This document shows positions 1-6,808 of a stretch of DNA of 22,826 nucleotides, piece after piece. Each line of letters starts with the position of its first letter. The stretch's first letter is position 1. The translations under genes were made by a program, and so were the position numbers. The DNA is taken from NCBI GenBank assembly GCA_002372545.1, contig DFHD01000007.1, positions 1-22,826 on the forward strand, in the 5' to 3' direction. The notes under the pieces were generated by a model. It searched no databases. It had not been told where the DNA came from and saw only the letters and a program-made list of their open reading frames with translations. The DNA is from Lachnospiraceae bacterium UBA3732. Lineage in GTDB: Bacteria > Bacillota > Clostridia > Lachnospirales > Lachnospiraceae.

Positions 1-48
1 CCGGATCAGCCTGTAATCATCCTTCGCGTATCCATTTGTTTTTTTCAA
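1..48 (-). CDS. 5' end of an unidentified gene running off the left edge
   Basis: Only the first 16 codons are inside the window, reading MKKTNGYAKDDYRLIR from a TTG start at 48-46. The start is chosen because a perfect AAGGAGG ribosome site (complement of 57-63) lies 8 nt upstream and the frame stays open to the edge. The one nearby ATG, in another frame, meets a stop within ten codons. The fragment is too short to name a family. A terminator at 107-129 separates it from anything upstream on the same strand, so it probably has its own promoter in the short gap. Confidence 0.55.
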   Translation of the reverse strand, partial: MKKTNGYAKDDYRLIR

Positions 49-62
49 TATTTGATCCTCCT

Positions 63-80
63 TCACATGAATTTATGTGA
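63..80. promoter_or_regulatory. Inverted repeat overlapping the ribosome site of the left-edge gene
   Basis: TCACAT (63-68) and ATGTGA (75-80) form a 6-bp inverted repeat around a 6-nt AT-rich centre. On the minus strand it lies directly before, and touches, the AAGGAGG ribosome site of the left-edge gene. It could be an operator half-site pair or a weak RNA hairpin beside the ribosome site. It is short enough to be chance. Confidence 0.3.
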
Positions 81-99
81 GATCAGTTTACGCCGGAGC

Positions 100-130
100 A
101 AAAAAAGTGCCGGTAATTTCTACCGACACC
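100..130 (-). terminator. Rho-independent terminator
   Basis: Read on the minus strand, GTGTCGGTA (129-121) pairs with TACCGGCAC (115-107) around a short loop, with one G-T pair, and is followed by seven T residues (106-100). The plus strand has only a four-T run after the hairpin. The main direction is therefore minus, ending transcription from the Gly/Tyr-rich ORF side. Confidence 0.7.
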
Positions 131-154
131 TTTTCATTGATTCTCTTTTTATTC

Positions 155-373
155 TTATCTACCGTAGCCGCCGAAGCCGCTGCCATAGCTGCCGTATCCA
201 CCGTATCCGCCGAATCCGCTGCTGTAACCACCGGCGTTTCTGCTCATCATCGGAGATACGTTATTACCGTCCTGCCGGCCATAACCGGAACCGTAGGATG
301 ATTTCCTATGGACAGAAGCATCATTTTCGGATATTCTAAAGGGGATGATCAAACGGAAAGGACACGTATGCAC
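155..373 (-). CDS. Small Gly/Tyr-rich ORF, doubtful
   Basis: An open frame of up to 72 codons ends in a low-complexity tail of alternating Gly, Tyr, Ser and Phe (about 24 residues) with TAA at 157-155. A terminator in the same direction lies about 25 nt further on, which supports a transcribed gene. Against this, no convincing ribosome site is seen before the GTG at 373 or the internal ATG pair near 247, and the longest version overlaps the holA start on the other strand. Gly/Tyr-rich tails occur in coat, surface and RNA-binding small proteins, but no function can be assigned. The start is unresolved and it may be a remnant. Confidence 0.35.
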   Translation of the reverse strand: MHTCPFRLIIPFRISENDASVHRKSSYGSGYGRQDGNNVSPMMSRNAGGYSSGFGGYGGYGSYGSGFGGYGR

Positions 374-1387
374 ATGGCGGAAAAGGAACCGTTCTCCATT
401 TTAAAAGAGCATCTGGAAACCCGGCAGTTTTCCCGGGTTTATCTTCTGATGACCGATAAGGATAAACCGGAACGGTATCTGATGCAGCAGGCCAGGGATC
501 AGCTTCTTGCTGCGGTAACGGTTCCGGGGGATGATATCAATTTTACCCGGTATAACAGTGACAACTGCCGGACGGAAGGCATCATCTCCGACATCAGCAC
601 CATGCCCATGTTTGCGGAGTACCGGGTTGTCCTTGCAGAGGACAGCGGATATTTCAAAAAAGGCAATGATGAGCTTCTGGAATTTCTTCCCGAAATCGGA
701 GATAACGCCATTCTGATCTTCTGCGAAGGGGAGGTGGACCGCACCCGTAAGCTTTATAAATGGGTCAGCAAATCCGGAACTGTCCTCTCTTTCAAGAAGC
801 CCGGAAACGCGACTCTGCTGAAGTGGCTGAGCCGCCGGCTTGCCGCTGACGGCTACCGGGTGGAAAACGGCGTTCCGGAAATGCTGATCGCTTCCGCCGG
901 AAACGACATGAACGCGCTGAATCAGGAAGCGGAAAAGCTCCGGAGCTACTGTCTGCCCGGAAAAGAGATTTACCGCAGAGATGTGGAGGCCGTCACGATC
1001 CGTGAGGCGGAAAACCGGATTTTTGAAATGGTTTCGGCCGTGGCTAACGGTCAGAAGGATAAGGCTATCCGGCTTTACACGGACCTTCTGGAGCTTCGCG
1101 AGCCGCCCATGCGGATTCTCTTCCTTCTTGCCCGCGAATTCAATATTCTCCTGCAGGTTAAGGAAATCCGGAGAGAAAAAAAGCCCGGCGCGGATATCGC
1201 CAGGCTGGTTAAGGTTCCGCCCTTCGCTGTAAAAAACTACACTGCGGAGGCTGATAAATTCACTTATCCGGAGCTGATAGAGGCTGCCGAACTCTGCCAG
1301 GAAATGGATCTGGCCATAAAAGAAGGCCGGCTTTCCGACCGCAGCGCTGTGGAGCGGCTGGTGGTTACGCTGACGCTGCGGAAGTAG
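368..1387 (+). CDS. holA: DNA polymerase III delta subunit
   Basis: A 339-residue protein of the HolA/YqeN family, the clamp-loader subunit that opens the beta sliding clamp and loads it on DNA. The N-terminal third carries the AAA+-like fold. The C-terminal part has the typical helical collar region, with RIFEMVSAVANGQKDKA and LLAREFNILLQVKEI. The frame is open 20 codons further upstream, but the ATG at 368 is preferred because GGAAAGGA lies at 355-362, 5 nt before it; a second ATG follows at 374. It is convergent with the DUF3592-like gene, whose stop is 7 nt away. Location near rpsT matches many Firmicutes. No close terminator with a good T run was seen. Confidence 0.93.
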   Translation: MHMAEKEPFSILKEHLETRQFSRVYLLMTDKDKPERYLMQQARDQLLAAVTVPGDDINFTRYNSDNCRTEGIISDISTMPMFAEYRVVLAEDSGYFKKGNDELLEFLPEIGDNAILIFCEGEVDRTRKLYKWVSKSGTVLSFKKPGNATLLKWLSRRLAADGYRVENGVPEMLIASAGNDMNALNQEAEKLRSYCLPGKEIYRRDVEAVTIREAENRIFEMVSAVANGQKDKAIRLYTDLLELREPPMRILFLLAREFNILLQVKEIRREKKPGADIARLVKVPPFAVKNYTAEADKFTYPELIEAAELCQEMDLAIKEGRLSDRSAVERLVVTLTLRK

Positions 1388-1394
1388 GCTTTTT

Positions 1395-1808
1395 TCATTT
1401 TTTATGTAAAAAGCCATACAGAACGATTACCGCAACGACCGTAAAAAGCCCCGCGATGATCCCGAAGCCGTTTCGTTCAACAGAATCCGGATCATCGGGA
1501 TCGACATAGAGTGTGATCGTGTCACCCTTTAGATACCGGTGGTCTGTCCATTTGGTATCATGTGTATATCTTTTTCCATCAACATAGTATTCGCAATGCG
1601 CCTTATACTCCCTTTCCCCATCGGAACCACGCCGGTCATTGACGCTCTTCACAACGGCTGTGACCGCAAGATCATATTGCGAATTATTGTTATACCGCCT
1701 GATCTCCAGATATATCCCCGCTCCAAAAATGGCAAGCGCCAGGATCACACCGATCAGCCCTCGAATACCAAACTTCTTTTTTGTTCTCATGCTGTAATTT
1801 CTGCTCAT
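1395..1808 (-). CDS. DUF3592-like membrane protein
   Basis: A 137-residue protein with a short basic N-terminus (MSRNYSMRTKKK), a membrane helix at about 14-34, a soluble middle rich in charged residues and tyrosine, and a second helix at about 116-133. The middle holds a YVDGKRYTHD-like segment and then GDTITLYVDPDDPDSV, which fits the DUF3592 pattern of a small beta domain between two helices. The molecular function of that family is unknown. The start at 1808 has a weak AAGGA site about 13 nt upstream; the second Met (residue 7) is an alternative. It stands alone, convergent with holA, and is preceded by a cluster of repeats. Confidence 0.7.
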   Translation of the reverse strand: MSRNYSMRTKKKFGIRGLIGVILALAIFGAGIYLEIRRYNNNSQYDLAVTAVVKSVNDRRGSDGEREYKAHCEYYVDGKRYTHDTKWTDHRYLKGDTITLYVDPDDPDSVERNGFGIIAGLFTVVAVIVLYGFLHKK

Positions 1809-1873
1809 TTTTCTCTAGCCGTCCTTCTTTTAGATCAATCTGCTAAATAGTCTCTCCTTATTTTTTTACATAT

Positions 1874-1914
1874 TCCGCATAAAAAGAAAGCGAATGACTT
1901 TTGCATAAATGCAA
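1874..1914 (+). repeat. 41-bp direct repeat, copy 1
   Basis: This 41-bp segment is identical to 1995-2035 and starts 121 bp before it. It begins TCCGCATAAAAAG and ends TTGCATAAATGCAA. Unlike copy 2 it is not followed by its inverted complement, so here it does not form the long hairpin. Confidence 0.9.
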
Positions 1915-1918
1915 AGGC

Positions 1919-1947
1919 CACGGGAGCTGCGGAGCGCAGCTCCCGTG
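1919..1947. repeat. Perfect 13-bp inverted repeat
   Basis: CACGGGAGCTGCG (1919-1931) and CGCAGCTCCCGTG (1935-1947) are perfect complements around a 3-nt loop. It is a very stable GC-rich hairpin lying between the two 41-bp direct repeats. No T run follows on either strand, so it is not a simple terminator. Confidence 0.9.
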
Positions 1948-1994
1948 TTGCTTTCCGGCAAAGAATCATAGCGCCGGGTCCTGCTTCGCAGGCC

Positions 1995-2035
1995 TCCGCA
2001 TAAAAAGAAAGCGAATGACTTTTGCATAAATGCAA
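1995..2035 (+). repeat. 41-bp direct repeat, copy 2
   Basis: Identical over 41 bp to 1874-1914. Here the repeat is followed at once by its partial inverted complement (2032-2058), which turns this copy into the left arm of the rpsT terminator hairpin. Confidence 0.9.
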
Positions 2036-2058
2036 GTCATTCGCTTTCTTTTTTGCGG
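1996..2058. terminator. Long bidirectional hairpin, probable rpsT terminator
   Basis: A near-complete hairpin of about 25 bp per arm: AAAGAAAGCGAATGACTT on the left pairs with AAGTCATTCGCTTTCTTT on the right, extended by CCGCA/TGCGG at the base and TGCAT/ATGCA at the tip, with a two-T bulge. A and T runs flank the GC part, so it can act as a terminator in both directions. It starts 37 nt past the rpsT stop codon. Confidence 0.75.
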
Positions 2059-2094
2059 CATGTAAACATGCCCGGCGCTATATGCCTTGCCTCC

Positions 2095-2358
2095 TTAGGC
2101 CATCTTGTTAACCGCGAGGGTGAGTCTGGAGATTTTTCTGGATGCGGTGTTCTTGTGGAAGATTCCCTTGGATGCTGCCTTGCTGATCTCGGATGTTGCG
2201 ACCTTCAGGGCTGCCTCTGCTTCTGCCTTATCACCTGATGTGATGGCTGCCTCCACCTTCTTCACCAATGTCTTGATTTTGGACTTAACGGCCTTATTAC
2301 GCATAGCCTTTGTCTGATTGACCAGAATTCTCTTCTTTGCAGATTTAATGTTTGCCAC
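2095..2358 (-). CDS. rpsT: 30S ribosomal protein S20
   Basis: An 87-residue, strongly basic protein of normal S20 length that binds 16S rRNA in the small subunit. It begins MANIKSAKKRILVNQTKAMR, the hallmark N-terminus, and ends LTLAVNKMA. The frame is open to 2424, but the start is the GTG at 2358, because GGAGG lies 8 nt upstream and family alignment begins there. It has its own promoter upstream and a long hairpin downstream, so it is probably monocistronic. Confidence 0.97.
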   Translation of the reverse strand: MANIKSAKKRILVNQTKAMRNKAVKSKIKTLVKKVEAAITSGDKAEAEAALKVATSEISKAASKGIFHKNTASRKISRLTLAVNKMA

Positions 2359-2404
2359 AGTGATTACCTCCAAAAATAATCTTGAATACTTTTTTCTGTC
2401 ATCT

Positions 2405-2432
2405 ATAATATCATATGACTGCACTTAGCCAA
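2405..2432 (-). promoter_or_regulatory. Possible second rpsT promoter
   Basis: TTGGCT (2432-2427), a 16-nt spacer and TATTAT (2410-2405) on the minus strand could form a second sigma-A-type promoter closer to rpsT, giving a leader of about 40 nt. It is weaker than the one at 2493-2521. Confidence 0.35.
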
Positions 2433-2492
2433 GACACGGTTCGGTTTTCACCGGGCATATGCAGACATGTTTTCCCTGACAACGCAACAGTT

Positions 2493-2521
2493 ATCATAGC
2501 AAATCCGGCTTTACTCGTCAA
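2493..2521 (-). promoter_or_regulatory. Promoter of rpsT
   Basis: TTGACG (2521-2516), a spacer of exactly 17 nt and TATGAT (2498-2493) on the minus strand match a sigma-A-type promoter closely. Transcription would start near 2486, giving a leader of about 128 nt before the rpsT GTG. The 251-nt stretch between rpsT and the M24 peptidase gene holds little else, and no clear terminator for the peptidase gene was found in it. Confidence 0.7.
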
Positions 2522-2609
2522 GTGTCTTTTTCCTTTTCCGGGATTTTTTATCACTTTTATGAATTATCATCCGAAGAACCCTCTATGACAGCGGAAAGCC
2601 TGTACTTTT

Positions 2610-3758
2610 CTATAATTCGATCAGTTCCTTCGGCGATGAGGCAAGATTCTCACACCCATCCTCCGTAATGAGGATCATATCCTCAATGCGTACGCCGAAT
2701 TTTCCCGGAAGATAAATGCCCGGCTCATCCGTAATGACCATGCCGGCCCGGAGTACAGACTGGTCTCTTGTATTGAAGGCCGGACTTTCATGAATATACA
2801 GCCCTACGCTGTGCCCAAGTCCGTGTCCGAAATACTCCCCATAGCCGGCATCTCGGATCATGTTTCTTGCGATGGCATCCACATCCTTACAAATAAGTCC
2901 CTCCTTCACCTGATCGAGAACGGCCTGTTGCGCCTCCTTCACAATCTGATAGATTCTCTTCTGCTCCTCTCCCGCCTTTCCCATACATACCGTTCTGGTC
3001 ATATCGGAGCAGTATCCATGGTAGATGCAGCCGAAATCCATGGTAAGAAAATCCCCCGGTTCGAGTTTCTTATCCGTGGGCACGGCATGAGGCATAGATG
3101 AATTTTTCCCCGATGCGGCGATGGTTTCAAAGGAAAGCCCCTCCGCGCCGTGGCGCTTCAGCCTGTATTCCAGCTCAGCCGCCACTTCAAGCTCCGTCAT
3201 TCCCGGACGGAGGATATCCAGCATATCCCGGAAGGCGAGATCTCCGATATGCTCTGCCGCACGAAGAAGACTGATTTCCGCCTCCGATTTGATCTGCCGG
3301 GGAAGCAGAAGCGCATTCTCCAGCGGTACCATGCATGCATTCTTCTTATCCACTGCCGGATTTCCCACCGGGGAGATCTCAGCAGAGGAGCTGCCATTAT
3401 CTTCTTCCGTCCGGCCGGACAGATATCCGGAAAATCTGCGGTAATCCGCATAGGATATGGAGGCATCCTCAAAGCCCAGACGATATATACCATCCTCTTT
3501 GATCAGCGAAAGAAACAGTTCCTTCATGGGGTTTGCCTGATTATATTCCCAAACCGCAAAGCTACTTTCCTTCCCGGCCGCCTCCGTATACCGGGAATCT
3601 GTAATGATGACCGTTGATGCCTCCGTAACCACAGCCAGTCCCTCGCCGGAGAAACCGGTATAATATCTTAAGGAATATGGATCTGTGATCAGAATTCCGT
3701 CCAGTCCCTTCTTTTGCAATATCTGCCTCAGCAGCTCTTTTTTTCCTTCCATTTCCAT
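2610..3758 (-). CDS. pepP: M24 family Xaa-Pro aminopeptidase
   Basis: A 382-residue cytosolic metallopeptidase of the creatinase/prolidase type that removes an N-terminal residue next to proline. The N-terminal domain (about 1-145) precedes the pita-bread catalytic domain. All five metal ligands expected for M24 are visible: D241 and D252 (MDFGCIYHGYCSD), H316 (GHGLGHSVG), E345 (TDEPG) and E359 (RIED). The start ATG at 3758 has AAGGAG about 13 nt upstream. It is the last gene of the long minus-strand run, 49 nt after the phosphoesterase gene. A Ser/Glu/Gly-rich stretch at about 115-140 looks like a linker insertion. Whether it is the Xaa-Pro or the prolidase type cannot be fixed by eye. Confidence 0.88.
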   Translation of the reverse strand: MEMEGKKELLRQILQKKGLDGILITDPYSLRYYTGFSGEGLAVVTEASTVIITDSRYTEAAGKESSFAVWEYNQANPMKELFLSLIKEDGIYRLGFEDASISYADYRRFSGYLSGRTEEDNGSSSAEISPVGNPAVDKKNACMVPLENALLLPRQIKSEAEISLLRAAEHIGDLAFRDMLDILRPGMTELEVAAELEYRLKRHGAEGLSFETIAASGKNSSMPHAVPTDKKLEPGDFLTMDFGCIYHGYCSDMTRTVCMGKAGEEQKRIYQIVKEAQQAVLDQVKEGLICKDVDAIARNMIRDAGYGEYFGHGLGHSVGLYIHESPAFNTRDQSVLRAGMVITDEPGIYLPGKFGVRIEDMILITEDGCENLASSPKELIEL

Positions 3759-3807
3759 TTTTTCTATAAAATCTCCTTCTTGTATTTACGTACCATTACA
3801 CATTCTT

Positions 3808-4878
3808 TCAGACCGACATCAGCGGAAGCTGTTCGATCTCCATTCCGCCGTCGACGCTGCAACGGACCAGGGTTCCTCCCCTCTGCCGCTTTTTCCAGGC
3901 GATCATATGCATAACATTATAATCAATACTCATGCCGTAGGTAAGACGGATGCCTTCATATTCCAGCGACATGTTGTTGTAATGATCGTGCCCGCAGAAT
4001 ATGCCCTTTGTACTGCCCAGCTCCCTTGCCGTATCAAAAAGCCGGCTCGGCACAGAGGAGCAGCAGATCTTCCCCACCTTTTTTTCTTCGTTAAAGCCAA
4101 AGAAATACGTGACCTCGCTGCTTCCTTCCCTGTAAAGATCAAAGGCAGTCTTATACTGCTGGAGCGGAATATGGGTAAAGATCAGCGAAGAAACCTGCTT
4201 TTTTTCCTCCCGTTCCAGCCGAAGGACCTCCTCCCTGTACCAGTTCACCTGATCATCATGGATATAGTCATATTCCCTGCCCTTCATTATATTTAAGCCT
4301 GTTCTGCGTTTTGCGTTGCAGCATGAGGCATCTTCTGCGGAGAGATAGGCATTGGAATCCAGCAGAAATACGGCCTGCCTGAGACTTCCGCTGCTATTTC
4401 TGATCTCGATCAGCTGGTTCATTCTGCCATAGATTTCCGGTCCCTTTTGCGGATACAGCAGCCCTTTGCCATCCTTTCCGAAGCCGTTTTTCCGGGAAAT
4501 CCGCATCATCAGCCGATCCAGCTCCTCCGGCCCCAGCTTCGCTCCGATCTCTGTATCATGATTCCCGTAGGTAAAGGCCCATGGCACGCCGGTCTTCGTC
4601 ATAAAACGGGAAAACCGCTTCACCAGCCTTTCGTTATCATATGAGTACTTCAGCCCCTTCATGGGATAGGTCAGATCCCCCGTTACCACCACAAGATCCG
4701 GCCGGGAATAACGGATCAGCTTCTCGCAGGCCAGGATGGCCTTCCGGTCATGCCCTGCCGTGATGATCGTCCCGCCCAGATGGATGTCCGTCAGCTGCAG
4801 AATGCGGAAATCTTCTTTATCCGAGACTACCGTATAGATTCCTGTGGCCTTATCATATTTTATCCTGTTTTCTTCCAT
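3808..4878 (-). CDS. Calcineurin-like metallophosphoesterase
   Basis: A 356-residue soluble protein with the full set of calcineurin-fold metal motifs: LTDIHLGG (D31, H33), VTGDLTYP (D68), TYGNHDTE (N106, H107), FTHIPLQQY and FCGHDHYNN. No signal peptide or membrane helix is evident, so a cytosolic phosphomonoesterase or phosphodiesterase is expected; the substrate is not indicated. The ATG at 4878 is preferred over 4884 because GAGG lies 8 nt upstream of it. Either start overlaps the 3' end of fdhD (26 nt for 4878), which suggests translational coupling. Its place after a cofactor and formate dehydrogenase gene set is unexplained. Confidence 0.85.
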   Translation of the reverse strand: MEENRIKYDKATGIYTVVSDKEDFRILQLTDIHLGGTIITAGHDRKAILACEKLIRYSRPDLVVVTGDLTYPMKGLKYSYDNERLVKRFSRFMTKTGVPWAFTYGNHDTEIGAKLGPEELDRLMMRISRKNGFGKDGKGLLYPQKGPEIYGRMNQLIEIRNSSGSLRQAVFLLDSNAYLSAEDASCCNAKRRTGLNIMKGREYDYIHDDQVNWYREEVLRLEREEKKQVSSLIFTHIPLQQYKTAFDLYREGSSEVTYFFGFNEEKKVGKICCSSVPSRLFDTARELGSTKGIFCGHDHYNNMSLEYEGIRLTYGMSIDYNVMHMIAWKKRQRGGTLVRCSVDGGMEIEQLPLMSV

Positions 4879-5671
4879 CCGCATAAACCTCGTAATGATC
4901 CTTCCATGCCCGGCCGATCAGCAGAATCCCCTTCCTTTCAGCCAGCATTACAGCTTCTTTTGTGGGAATAGCCTTGGATACCAGAACAGGCAGACCTGCA
5001 GCCGCGATCTTCTGCATGGCGTCCTCCGGCACACGCCCGGAAGTAAACAGGATGCAGTCTTCCGGCGCATACCTCTCCAGAAGCATCCGTCCGACAGCCT
5101 TATCCAGCGCATTACGACGGCTGATATCCTCCGTCCGGAATACTACCTCATCTCCCGCCATAAGGATCGCACTATGGGTTGCGCCCGTTTCCTTATGAAG
5201 CGGTGTTTCTACAGAAAAAGCATAGATCAGACGAAAAATGCGGTCTGCAGAAATCTCACCTCTCCGTCTATCCTCTCCCTGTTTTTTCAAACCGCCTCCA
5301 TCTGTAGGCATTTCCGGCAAATGCTCTCCATCCCGGCTTCCGGCAGGCAGATGATCATCCATAACGGTCTTTGCAGGTTCAATATCCACCTGAACCTCCA
5401 AAGCATCCTCCTTTTCCCGTATGGCAAGATGCCGGATATCCTCTGCGCACCTGATCCTGCCTTCAAGAAACAGACGGCCGGTAACCAGCTCCTTTATATC
5501 CGTTCTTGTGCAGATCATTTCATATACACAGTCCTGTCCGCTAAAAATTCTGAGTCTATGTTCCCTTATGACCTTTTCCGTGCCGGCTCTCCGGCTTCCA
5601 TCCGCATAAACAGCTTCCACCGGAATAGTGGCTGTATTCTGCAGAAGCTTACTCAAAATATCTGTACTCAC
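4853..5671 (-). CDS. fdhD: FdhD-family formate dehydrogenase accessory protein
   Basis: A 272-residue protein of the FdhD family. In E. coli, FdhD passes sulfur from IscS to the Mo-bis-MGD cofactor before it enters formate dehydrogenase. Family landmarks are RTEDISRRNALDK (179-191; many homologues have GRHNA), FTSGRVPEDAMQK and PVLVSKAIPT. Cysteines are found only at 48, 54, 75 and 206. The region where FdhD proteins carry the catalytic cysteine loop (about 99-140) is an Asp/Gly/Pro-rich stretch with none. It may be a divergent or non-sulfurtransferase form. The start is GTG at 5671, with AAGGAGAGGG 8-12 nt upstream. It lies 51 nt after the MOSC-MogA gene. Confidence 0.85.
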   Translation of the reverse strand: MSTDILSKLLQNTATIPVEAVYADGSRRAGTEKVIREHRLRIFSGQDCVYEMICTRTDIKELVTGRLFLEGRIRCAEDIRHLAIREKEDALEVQVDIEPAKTVMDDHLPAGSRDGEHLPEMPTDGGGLKKQGEDRRRGEISADRIFRLIYAFSVETPLHKETGATHSAILMAGDEVVFRTEDISRRNALDKAVGRMLLERYAPEDCILFTSGRVPEDAMQKIAAAGLPVLVSKAIPTKEAVMLAERKGILLIGRAWKDHYEVYADGRKQDKI

Positions 5672-5722
5672 TTATCTTTCCCTCTCCTTGTCAGCTGGAA
5701 CATGTTCCGGACAGGCGCAGGC

Positions 5723-6784
5723 TCAGTTCTCCCCCTCGCCGCGCAAAATAGCTATACCATGATCCAGCGCCGGAAGAATAAAATCAAGGCATTCCTCTAC
5801 GGCTTTAGGACTTCCGGGCAGATTGATGATCAGCGTCTGCCCGCAGATTCCGCTGACCGCCCGGGAAAGCATAGCCTTCGGGGTGATGGTCATACTGTGC
5901 GCCCGGATTGCTTCGCTGATACCGGGGGTTTCCCGGTCGATCACACGCTTTGTTGCCTCCGGCATCCTGTCCCTCGGAGAAAAACCGGTTCCTCCTGAGG
6001 TAAAGATCACATCCGGTTTTTCCTCTTTGACTATCCGCCGGAGCCTCTCTTCAAGAACATCCTCATCATCCGGCAGAAGGTTCATGGAACCGATCCGGTA
6101 GCCGGCAGCACGCAGCATCTCGCGGAGCCTCGGGCCGCTCCTGTCTGTGTATTCGCCCCCGGACGCCCTGTCGCTCGCCACAAGGATGGCTGCTGTATAC
6201 GGAGCGCTTCTCTGCAGATCAGGAGTTCCTTTTTCCGGAGCCGCAGCATCTTCGGACATCCCCCCTGCGCAGTCCGTGGCATTATCCTTCAACACACCGG
6301 TCCGGGGAACATCCTCCGGGCTCTCGCTCGCAGAAATAACGACTGCTCCGGGAACCTCCTCCAGACCGTCGCCTGCAGAAATAACGCCACCCCTGAGAAC
6401 CCTGGCAAATACCCCTTCCCTCGGCATGATGCATTCACCGGTTTTCTGCATGATGGTGCAGCCGCTGTGGCATTTTTTTCCGATCTGTATCAGTTCCAGA
6501 AGAACATACCCGGATTGAAATCTGGTTCCCACGGGATATTCCTTCAGGTCAAAGCCCTCCACCAGAAGATTTTCTCCAAAGATTCCGGGAGGAAGCTCCA
6601 CCACACCCCCGGAGCGTCTGCGGAAATCCTCTACCTGTTCCAAAGACAGAAGGCTGACCTGCCTTTCCGTTCCGGCATGTGCATCACCCTCCAGACCATA
6701 ATCTTCGATCAGCCGGCAGCTGCCGATATCCTTCTTCGGCGTTCCCATTTTCTCACTGATGCATACTGCTGCGATTCTTCCCAT
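5723..6784 (-). CDS. MOSC domain - MogA/MoaB fusion protein
   Basis: A 353-residue two-domain protein. Residues about 1-140 are a MOSC domain, with IEDYGLEGDAHAG, GIFGENL, KKCHSGC and GVFARVLRGG; MOSC domains handle sulfur or molybdenum-cofactor intermediates. Residues about 197-350 are a MogA/MoaB domain, with TSGGTGFSPRD (262-272), ETPGISEAIR and NLPGSPKAVEE; this domain adenylylates molybdopterin before metal insertion. The linker (134-195) is low-complexity and contains two imperfect copies of a 15-residue unit. The ATG at 6784 has AGGAG 6 nt upstream. The fusion type is known in clostridia. It follows moaA by 24 nt. Confidence 0.9.
   Translation of the reverse strand: MGRIAAVCISEKMGTPKKDIGSCRLIEDYGLEGDAHAGTERQVSLLSLEQVEDFRRRSGGVVELPPGIFGENLLVEGFDLKEYPVGTRFQSGYVLLELIQIGKKCHSGCTIMQKTGECIMPREGVFARVLRGGVISAGDGLEEVPGAVVISASESPEDVPRTGVLKDNATDCAGGMSEDAAAPEKGTPDLQRSAPYTAAILVASDRASGGEYTDRSGPRLREMLRAAGYRIGSMNLLPDDEDVLEERLRRIVKEEKPDVIFTSGGTGFSPRDRMPEATKRVIDRETPGISEAIRAHSMTITPKAMLSRAVSGICGQTLIINLPGSPKAVEECLDFILPALDHGIAILRGEGEN
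6296..6385 (-). repeat. 45-bp imperfect tandem repeat in the MOSC-MogA linker
   Basis: Two adjacent copies of a 45-bp unit encode VISAGDGLEEVPGAV and VISASESPEDVPRTG (residues 134-148 and 149-163). The 12-bp block GCAGAAATAACG is identical in both copies, at 6330-6341 and 6375-6386. This looks like an in-frame duplication in a flexible linker. Confidence 0.7.
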
Positions 6785-6808
6785 TTTTTACTCCTGTTGT
6801 CATTTTCT

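Larger units (their letters stand above)
1968..2081. repeat. Outer inverted repeat enclosing nested hairpins
   Basis: ATAGCGCCGGG (1968-1978) and CCCGGCGCTAT (2071-2081) are perfect 11-bp complements about 100 bp apart. Inside are a short hairpin (CCTGC/GCAGG, 1980-1992), the long A/T-tract hairpin at 1996-2058, and the palindrome GCATGTAAACATGC (2058-2071). The whole segment could fold into one branched structure in either strand. It sits immediately downstream of rpsT. Confidence 0.8.

Noticed and set aside
77..301. Plus-strand Ala/Val-rich ORF of 74 codons
   Set aside because: It mirrors the Gly/Tyr-rich minus-strand repeat, has no ribosome site and crosses the terminator hairpin.
1387..1415. 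Terminator between holA and the DUF3592-like gene
   Set aside because: GGCTTTTT and AAAAAGCC can pair, but the stem is mostly A-T and no T run follows on either strand.
1835..2035. Minus-strand ORF of 66 codons
   Set aside because: It consists of the two 41-bp repeats and the GC-rich hairpin, so the open frame is a by-product of repeats.
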